DNA of 10,235 nucleotides from Elusimicrobia bacterium CG08_land_8_20_14_0_20_59_10 (lineage in GTDB: Bacteria > Elusimicrobiota > Elusimicrobia > Elusimicrobiales > UBA9959). This document shows positions 5,886-10,235 of this stretch, piece after piece (within the stretch, counting starts at the first letter, position 1; the number at the start of each line of letters is the position of its first letter). Below the pieces are notes generated by a model. It saw only the letters and a program-made list of their open reading frames with translations, made no database searches and was not told the origin of the DNA. The stretch covers positions 1 to 10,235 of the forward strand of contig PEXO01000194.1 in the NCBI GenBank assembly GCA_002779045.1, written 5' to 3'. A program made the translations under genes and the position numbers.

Positions 5886-6587
5886 ATGGCGAAGGAAATT
5901 AAGAAAGATATCAAGCCGGAAAAGAAGCCGGGGCAGCCGCAGGCAGCGAAGCAGGATAAGAAGCCCAAAGAGCACAAAAGCCAGGCGGTGGTCAGTTCTG
6001 TGGCCGCCGGGCCGGTGGCGCCGCCGCCACAGGGCTATGTTGTGCGCCTTAAGGAAGCTTATTTCTCCAGGGTGCTGCCCGCGCTGCTTAAGGATTTCAA
6101 CCTGACTTCCCCGATGGCCGCGCCCAAGGTAACGAAGATCGTTATCAATATCGGAGTGACCGAGGCCAAAGAGAATATACAGGCTCTGGATCTGGCCAAG
6201 GAAGACCTGACGCTGATCTCCGGGCAGGCCCCGCAGGTGCGCCGCGCCAAGAAATCCATTTCGAACTTCAAACTGCGCGAAGGCATGCCGATAGGCGTGC
6301 GCGTCACGCTGCGCGGCATCCGGATGTTCGAGTTCATGGACCGCTTTATTTCGCTGGCGGTGCCCAGGATCCGCGACTTCCAGGGCTTCGATGCGAGGCT
6401 CTTCGACGGGCGCGGCAACCTCAACATCGGCCTGAAAGAACATCACATCTTTCCGGAAGTGAACATGGAAAAATCACCCAAGCCCCACGGCATGAATATC
6501 ACTTTCGTGACGACGGCCGGAGACAATAAGAAGGGCCAGGCGCTGCTGGAGTATCTCGGCCTGCCTTTCAAAAAGGCTAAGGTTTAA
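5886..6587 (+). CDS. rplE: 50S ribosomal protein L5 (uL5) with N-terminal extension
   Basis: L5 binds 5S rRNA with L18 and L25, sits in the central protuberance and contacts P-site tRNA and S13. The conserved body starts near residue 53: RLKEAYFSRVLPALLKDF, PKVTKIVINIGVTEA (80-94), the SGQAPQVRRAKKSISNFKLREG segment (cited by position, about 115-136), GVRVTLRG, and LNIGLKEHHIFPE. The total of 233 residues exceeds the usual ~180 by about 52. The extra N-terminus is rich in Lys, Pro, Ala and Gln (for example KEIKKDIKPEKKPGQPQAAK), probably disordered and basic. It is in frame, has normal codon use, and its ATG has a good ribosome binding site, so it looks genuine. The gap after rplX is 18 bases. 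Confidence 0.96.
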   Translation: MAKEIKKDIKPEKKPGQPQAAKQDKKPKEHKSQAVVSSVAAGPVAPPPQGYVVRLKEAYFSRVLPALLKDFNLTSPMAAPKVTKIVINIGVTEAKENIQALDLAKEDLTLISGQAPQVRRAKKSISNFKLREGMPIGVRVTLRGIRMFEFMDRFISLAVPRIRDFQGFDARLFDGRGNLNIGLKEHHIFPEVNMEKSPKPHGMNITFVTTAGDNKKGQALLEYLGLPFKKAKV

Positions 6588-6612
6588 GGTCTAACCAACA
6601 GGAGAAGGATTT

Positions 6613-6798
6613 ATGGCTACATATGCTTGGATGGCAAAGATGCGCAAACCGCAGAAGTTCTCTACGCGCTTCAGGAACCGCTGCCAGATCTGCGGCAGGC
6701 CCCGCGCCTACTACCGCGACTTCGGACTCTGCAGGATCTGCCTGCGGAAGATGGCCCACGAAGGGCTTATTCCGGGACTGAAGAAGTCCAGCTGGTAA
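6613..6798 (+). CDS. rpsZ: 30S ribosomal protein S14 type Z (uS14, zinc-binding)
   Basis: S14 is in the 30S head near S3, S10 and S19. This is the short zinc form of 61 residues, with Cys24-x2-Cys27 (CQIC) and Cys40-x2-Cys43 (CRIC) as the zinc ligands. The usual ending GLIPGLKKSSW (51-61) matches the family (GxIPGxxKxSW). Organisms with several S14 copies use the non-zinc C- form under zinc limitation; only this copy is visible. AGGAGA lies about 9 bases before the ATG. Also annotated in many genomes as rpsN. Confidence 0.98.
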   Translation: MATYAWMAKMRKPQKFSTRFRNRCQICGRPRAYYRDFGLCRICLRKMAHEGLIPGLKKSSW

Positions 6799-6823
6799 TT
6801 AAGGAAAGACTGGAGAGAATAGC

Positions 6824-6836
6824 TTTACGAGGTAAA
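6824..6836 (+). promoter_or_regulatory. Hairpin-like ribosome binding site of rpsH
   Basis: TTTAC-GAG-GTAAA is a perfect 5-base inverted repeat around a GAG loop. The GAGGT Shine-Dalgarno site spans loop and stem, 6 bases from the ATG at 6840. The same 13 bases occur before rplF. The stem is weak and AT-rich, so any masking of the site would be modest. Confidence 0.6.
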
Positions 6837-6839
6837 CAA

Positions 6840-7247
6840 ATGGATCCCATATCAAACATGCTGGTTTCAATAAAGAACGCCGCGGTCAAGCGCAAGGAAA
6901 GGATAGACATCCCCTTCTCGGGTATAAAGTTCGGAATGGTGAAGCTGCTCAAGGAAGAGGGCTTTGTCTCGAACTACAAGGTGCTCGATCCCAAGGTGGA
7001 CAAGACCATAGACAGGCGGGGAGTGATACGCGTGACGCTGAAATACACGCAGGATAAACAGCCGGTTATCGTCGGCATACGGCGCGTTTCCAAGCCCGGC
7101 CTGCGCGTTTATCGCGCGCATGATGAGTTGCCGCACATCCGCGCCGCTTTTGGTGTGACGATACTTTCCACCTCCAGGGGCCTGCTGACCGATGCCGAGG
7201 CCAAAAAACAGAAGGTCGGCGGCGAGGTTCTTTGCCAGGTGTGGTAA
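6840..7247 (+). CDS. rpsH: 30S ribosomal protein S8 (uS8)
   Basis: S8 is a primary 16S rRNA binder in the 30S platform. In E. coli it represses the spc operon by binding mRNA near the rplE start. The 135-residue protein begins MDPISNMLVSIKNA, typical of S8, and contains IPFSGIKFGMVKLLKEEGF (24-42), RRVSKPGLRVY (81-91), and the signature STSRGLLTDAEA (110-121), ending GGEVLCQVW. The reading frame is open upstream to 6627 across rpsZ, but that part is out-of-frame shadow. The ATG at 6840 has GAGGT 6 bases upstream and gives the family length. I could not recognise an S8 target in the 18-base rplX-rplE gap. Confidence 0.98.
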   Translation: MDPISNMLVSIKNAAVKRKERIDIPFSGIKFGMVKLLKEEGFVSNYKVLDPKVDKTIDRRGVIRVTLKYTQDKQPVIVGIRRVSKPGLRVYRAHDELPHIRAAFGVTILSTSRGLLTDAEAKKQKVGGEVLCQVW

Positions 7248-7283
7248 TAGCGGAAAGTCACAAGTAAGAAGCAGAAAAGCTGA

Positions 7284-7298
7284 TTTTACGAGGTAAAA
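7284..7298 (+). promoter_or_regulatory. Hairpin-like ribosome binding site of rplF
   Basis: TTTTAC-GAG-GTAAAA is a perfect 6-base inverted repeat enclosing GAGGT, which is 6 bases from the ATG at 7301. Its inner 13 bases (7285-7297) are identical to the element before rpsH. The shared sequence and shared position relative to the start codon make a duplicated or selected initiation element plausible, though chance or a generic strong site is possible. Confidence 0.6.
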
Positions 7299-7300
7299 AC

Positions 7301-7891
7301 ATGAGCAGAATAGGAAAAAAACCGGTTGCGCTTCCGGAAAAGGTAAAAGCCCGTATTGAAGGCAGAAAAGTCCTGGTGGAAGGCCCGCTGGGCAAACTAT
7401 CCTTTGCGCTGCCGGAAGGAATAAATGCCGAGATCAAGGATGCCAGCATCAATATCAGCATAGCGCCCGGCGCCGCGGGCAAGGACGCTCTTTTCGGCAC
7501 GGTCCGCGCCCGCGTTAATAACATGGTCAGCGGCGTTGCCAGGGAATTTGAGAAGGTGCTCGAGATAAGCGGGGTGGGTTACAAGGGTGCTGTGGAAGGA
7601 ACCAGGGTAAATATGCAGCTCGGGTTCTCGCATCCGGTCATCATGGATATCCCGCAGGGGATCAAGATGTCTTTCGACCCCAAGCAGGCGGTACTTACTA
7701 TAAAGGGTATCGACCGGGAGATCGTGGGCAACCTGGCGGCACAGATACGCCGCATAAAGCCGTGCGAGCCTTACAAGGGTTCCGGCATAAAGTACCATGG
7801 CGAGCATATAATCCGCAAGGCCGGCAAGACCGCGGCCGGCGCGAGCGCCGGCGCGATCGCCGGGGCTGGCGGGGGCGCGGCGAAAAAGTAG
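7301..7891 (+). CDS. rplF: 50S ribosomal protein L6 (uL6)
   Basis: L6 is a two-domain protein near the L7/L12 stalk base and the sarcin-ricin loop, contacting elongation factors. It starts MSRIGKKPVALPEKVKA, has KVLVEGPLGKLSF in domain 1, the linker motif EISGVGYKGAVEGT, and the signature PCEPYKGSGIKYHGEHIIRK near residues 154-173. The family body ends about residue 178. The last 18 residues are an Ala/Gly tail built on a four-residue repeat (AGAS, AGAI, AGAG), ending GGAAKK. Total length is 196 against about 177-180 usual. The start is supported by GAGGT 6 bases upstream. Confidence 0.97.
   Translation: MSRIGKKPVALPEKVKARIEGRKVLVEGPLGKLSFALPEGINAEIKDASINISIAPGAAGKDALFGTVRARVNNMVSGVAREFEKVLEISGVGYKGAVEGTRVNMQLGFSHPVIMDIPQGIKMSFDPKQAVLTIKGIDREIVGNLAAQIRRIKPCEPYKGSGIKYHGEHIIRKAGKTAAGASAGAIAGAGGGAAKK
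7835..7870 (+). repeat. In-frame 12-base tandem repeat at rplF 3' end
   Basis: GCCGGCGCGAGC, GCCGGCGCGATC and GCCGGGGCTGGC stand head to tail. The first two differ by one base and the third is more diverged. The repeat is codon-aligned and encodes AGAS-AGAI-AGAG. It lies beyond the normal C-terminus of L6, consistent with slippage having lengthened the gene. Confidence 0.8.
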
Positions 7892-7918
7892 TATTCCGGG
7901 ACTATATGAGGATAAAAT

Positions 7919-8281
7919 ATGAGAAGCAAACAAGAGAGATATGAATTCCGCAAGGCCCGCACCAGGGCGAGGCTTTTTGAGAACGGCATAAGGCGTCCCA
8001 GGCTGAGCGTCTACCGCGGCGCGAAATACCTCTATGCCCAGGTGGTGGACGATGTGAAGGGGGCCACGCTGGCCGCTGCGTCCAGCCTGGACAAGGAACT
8101 GAAGGGCAAGCTTAAATCCGGCAAGAGCGTCGAATCAGCCAAGGTCGTCGGCACGCTGCTGGCCAAGCGGGCCATCGCCAAGGGCGTAACGGAAGTCTGC
8201 TTCGACCGCGGCGGCAGGATCTACCACGGCCGCATAAGATCGCTGGCCGAGGGCGCGCGCGAAGCCGGACTTAAATTTTAA
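7919..8281 (+). CDS. rplR: 50S ribosomal protein L18 (uL18)
   Basis: L18 carries 5S rRNA into the central protuberance together with L5. The 120-residue sequence has the basic N-terminus (RKARTRARLFENG), the RPRLSVYRGAKYLYAQVVDD segment (residues 25-44), then LDKELKG, VGTLLAKRAIAKGV and the C-terminal signature VCFDRGGRIYHGRIRSLAEG (93-112). The length is normal. GAGGAT lies 5 bases before the ATG. The gap after rplF is 27 bases. Confidence 0.97.
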   Translation: MRSKQERYEFRKARTRARLFENGIRRPRLSVYRGAKYLYAQVVDDVKGATLAAASSLDKELKGKLKSGKSVESAKVVGTLLAKRAIAKGVTEVCFDRGGRIYHGRIRSLAEGAREAGLKF

Positions 8282-8296
8282 CAGGGAGAGCCAAAA

Positions 8297-8857
8297 ATGC
8301 TTAGAAACCAGAAACAGCTTAAGACCGCCAAAGAGATAAACGCCCAGGGCGGACCCCGCCCCGCCGGAGAACCGATGGAGCTCGACCTGACCGGCGCGAA
8401 AGAAGAAAAAGCGATCGTAGTGGTCATAAACCGCGTGACCAAGGTCGTTAAAGGCGGTAAGAGGTTCTCTTTTAACGCTCTCGTAGTGGTGGGAGACAAT
8501 TGCGGCAAGGTGGGCGCGGGGTTGGGTAAATCCAGCGAGGTACAGGGGGCGATACAGAAGGCCACAGCCGGCGCCAAGAAGGAAATGATGCAGTTCCCGC
8601 TGATAGACTCCACCATTCCCCATGAGATAGAGGGCCGCTTCGGTTCCGGGCATGTCTGGATGAAGCCGGCCGCGCCTGGTACCGGCCTTATAGCCGGCGG
8701 CGGCGTCCGCGCGGTCCTGGAAGCCGCCGGTGTCAAGAACATCCTGACCAAGAACATAGGCGCCCGCAATGCTTTCAATACGGTTTACGCTACGATGGAC
8801 GCGCTTAAGCGCCTGAAGAGCAGGGGAGAAGTTATGAAGATCAGAGGAGAGAAATAA
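8297..8857 (+). CDS. rpsE: 30S ribosomal protein S5 (uS5)
   Basis: S5 lines the mRNA entry site, has helicase and fidelity roles with S4, and is the target of spectinomycin resistance mutations. A double-stranded RNA binding-like N domain is seen as VVVINRVTKVVKGGKRFSF (41-59) and VVVGDNCGKVGAGLGKSSEV (63-82). The C domain has IPHEIEGRFGSGHVWMKPA, then PGTGLIAGGGVRAVLEAAG (127-145). About 30 residues precede the usual family start, giving 186 in total against about 167 in E. coli. GGGAGAG lies before the ATG. rplO begins 1 base after the stop, so the usual rpmD gene between them is missing. Confidence 0.98.
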   Translation: MLRNQKQLKTAKEINAQGGPRPAGEPMELDLTGAKEEKAIVVVINRVTKVVKGGKRFSFNALVVVGDNCGKVGAGLGKSSEVQGAIQKATAGAKKEMMQFPLIDSTIPHEIEGRFGSGHVWMKPAAPGTGLIAGGGVRAVLEAAGVKNILTKNIGARNAFNTVYATMDALKRLKSRGEVMKIRGEK

Positions 8858-8858
8858 T

Positions 8859-9383
8859 ATGTCCGTGATAAACAATCTCAAACCCAAACCGGGCTCTTTC
8901 CACAGGTCCAAGCGCCTCGGCACGGGGCAGGGGTCCGGCCACGGCCAGACCTCCACCCGCGGGCAGAAGGGGCAGCATTCCACTTCCGGCGGAACAAAGC
9001 GTTCCGGCTTCGAAGGCGGGCAGACCCCGCTGCTGCGCCGCGTTCCCAAAAGCGGTTTCAACAATGTCCGGTTCCGCGTCGAGTACGAATGGGTGAACGT
9101 TTCCTCGCTGGAGAAATATTTCAAGGCCGGTTCCGAGGTCGCCCCTGCGGACCTGCTCAAGCGCAGGCTGGTCAAGCACGATACCCTGGTCAAGATACTC
9201 GGAGACGGTGAGCTGAAAAAAGCCCTTAACGTTTCGGCCCATTCTTTCTCCAAAGGAGCGGCCGAAAAAATAACCAAGGCGGGCGGCAAGACCGTTCTGC
9301 TCGTAGGGGCCAAAGAAGCCAGGTTCGCGAAGATAAAAGCCGGGGATGCGGCCAGGAAGAAAGCCAAAAACGGGAAAAAATAA
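8859..9383 (+). CDS. rplO: 50S ribosomal protein L15 (uL15)
   Basis: L15 is a late-assembly 50S protein with a long Gly/Arg-rich N-terminal arm threading through 23S rRNA. The arm is clear: LKPKPGSFHRSKRLGTGQGS (residues 7-26), then GHGQTSTRGQKGQHS, and the signature FEGGQTPLLRRVPKSGF (51-67). The C-terminal globular part contains LLKRRLVKHDTLVKILGDGE. At 174 residues it is longer than the ~145 usual, with a basic end (DAARKKAKNGKK). GAGGAG for this gene lies in the last codons of rpsE. It directly follows rpsE and abuts secY, with no rpmD. Confidence 0.97.
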   Translation: MSVINNLKPKPGSFHRSKRLGTGQGSGHGQTSTRGQKGQHSTSGGTKRSGFEGGQTPLLRRVPKSGFNNVRFRVEYEWVNVSSLEKYFKAGSEVAPADLLKRRLVKHDTLVKILGDGELKKALNVSAHSFSKGAAEKITKAGGKTVLLVGAKEARFAKIKAGDAARKKAKNGKK

Positions 9384-10235
9384 ATGCAAAATATAACCGA
9401 CATTTTTAAGATAGAAGAACTTAAAAAGCGGATATTTTTCGTGCTGGGCGCCCTTGCGGTCTACCGCCTGGGCGCGGTAATACCGATACCCGGCATAAAT
9501 ACCGCGGCCCTGCAGGCGATGTTCCAGTCGCAGGCGGGCTCGATACTGGGCTTTCTCGACATCTTCTCGGGCGGAGCCCTCGGGCGCTTCTCCATCTTCT
9601 CGCTGGGCGTGATGCCCTACATCAACGCGTCCATCATCATGAGCCTTGTGCAGGGCGCGCATATCTTTCCCGTGCTGGACCACCTGCAGAAAGAAGGCGA
9701 GACCGGCCGCCGCAAGATCGTGCAGTTCACCCGCCTTTTCACGCTGTTCCTGGCGGCTTTCCAGTCGCTGGGACTGACGCTGGCGCTTACGCAGATGGGC
9801 ACCAGCGGCAACGGCCCCCAGATAGTGACGAACCCCACGTTCAGCTTCTACTTTATTACCGTGCTGACGCTCACCACCGGGACCATCTTCGTGATGTGGC
9901 TCGGCGAGCAGATAACGGAGCGCGGTATCGGCAACGGTATCTCGCTCATCATCTTCGCCGGCATCGTGTGCGGTCTGCCTGCGGCCGTGAGGGGAATGGT
10001 AAAGCTCATACAGATAGACGAAATGAGCCTGCTGGCCGGCCTGCTTATAGTGGCCCTGGTCATCGTGATAACGGGCTTCGTCGTCTGGGTAGAAACCGCG
10101 CAGCGCAAGATCCCGGTGCAGTACGCGCAGCGCATGGTGGGGCGCAAGATGTACGGCGGCGCCTCTACGTTCCTGCCGCTGAAGGTGGACCAGTCCGGCG
10201 TTATCGCGGTCATCTTCGCGGTATCGCTCTTGAGT
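9384..10235 (+). CDS. secY: Protein translocase subunit SecY (3'-truncated)
   Basis: SecY is the pore of the Sec translocon in the inner membrane and receives chains from the ribosome or SecA. The window holds the first 284 codons of a family usually near 430-450, with no stop, so the gene continues to the right. I translated it by hand. It opens MQNITDIFKIEELKKRIFF with TM1 (about 16-35, RLGAVIPIPG). The plug and TM2 region (54-90) contains FLDIFSGGALGRFSIFSLG. TM3 is about 117-138, TM4 about 153-173, then TERGIGNGISLIIFAGI (178-194, TM5) and TM6 about 215-236. The loop ETAQRKIPVQYAQRMVGRK (237-255) is the strongly conserved cytoplasmic segment before TM7. The ATG directly follows the rplO stop (TAAATG) with only a weak GGGA upstream, so coupling to L15 is likely. 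Confidence 0.97.
   Translation, partial: MQNITDIFKIEELKKRIFFVLGALAVYRLGAVIPIPGINTAALQAMFQSQAGSILGFLDIFSGGALGRFSIFSLGVMPYINASIIMSLVQGAHIFPVLDHLQKEGETGRRKIVQFTRLFTLFLAAFQSLGLTLALTQMGTSGNGPQIVTNPTFSFYFITVLTLTTGTIFVMWLGEQITERGIGNGISLIIFAGIVCGLPAAVRGMVKLIQIDEMSLLAGLLIVALVIVITGFVVWVETAQRKIPVQYAQRMVGRKMYGGASTFLPLKVDQSGVIAVIFAVSLLS

Noticed and set aside
6627..6839. Upstream extension of the rpsH frame through rpsZ
   Set aside because: It is the out-of-frame reading of the zinc S14 gene; S8 homology begins at the ATG at 6840, which has its own ribosome binding site.
8135..9403. 422-codon open frame on the minus strand across rplR, rpsE, rplO and the secY start
   Set aside because: It lies antisense to four well-conserved ribosomal and translocon genes, has no recognisable domain, and is expected from GC-rich codon structure.
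8841..9683. 280-codon minus-strand open frame over rplO and secY
   Set aside because: Antisense to conserved genes; composition is that of a codon shadow, with no family match.
1..10235. Hidden novel system, mobile element, CRISPR or RNA gene
   Set aside because: Nearly all bases belong to conserved ribosomal protein genes or secY; no foreign gene, transposase, integrase, tRNA or spacer array was seen.

Overview
The window is a continuous piece of a bacterial S10-spc ribosomal protein operon. All 20 protein genes lie on the + strand, from rplC (L3), whose start codon is at base 3, to a 3'-truncated secY that runs off the right edge. The order is rplC-rplD-rplW-rplB-rpsS-rplV-rpsC-rplP-rpmC-rpsQ (S10 part), then rplN-rplX-rplE-rpsZ-rpsH-rplF-rplR-rpsE-rplO-secY (spc part). 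This is the canonical bacterial order except that rpmD (L30), normally between rpsE and rplO, is absent: those two genes are 1 base apart. The S10 gene rpsJ and the operon leader presumably lie to the left of the window. I see no convincing internal promoter or intrinsic terminator, so one long transcript through the window is the simplest reading.

Organism: a bacterium (bacterial L2, S3, L16, L29 and SecY; Shine-Dalgarno sites before most genes). The DNA is moderately GC-rich, yet AUA is the commonest Ile codon where I counted it, and AGG (Arg) is also frequent. S14 is the short zinc form, L24 carries a four-cysteine zinc-ribbon signature, and L3, L5 and L6 carry low-complexity tails. This combination suggests an uncultivated or little-studied phylum. 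Elusimicrobiota is my tentative guess, but the phylum cannot be proven from here.

Layout: 3-4979 is compact (gaps of 3-48 bases, and rpmC/rpsQ overlap by 4). The two gaps flanking rplN are the unusual part. The rpsQ-rplN gap (4980-5065) holds 8-base-periodic CTGAAG/CTTCAG repeats in both orientations. The rplN-rplX gap (5435-5558) holds a row of small perfect inverted repeats, mostly with ATA loops, joined by a recurring TAATACGG-like linker, and ends in the rplX ribosome binding site. From 5559 the spc genes are again closely packed. rpsH and rplF share an identical 13-base hairpin-like element that contains their ribosome binding sites.

Function: 19 genes encode proteins of the large and small ribosomal subunits, and secY encodes the channel subunit of the Sec translocon that takes nascent chains from those ribosomes. 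This is housekeeping DNA. I found no defence system, mobile element, CRISPR array or RNA gene. The points of interest are the structured spacers, the missing rpmD, the lineage-specific protein tails and the codon bias.
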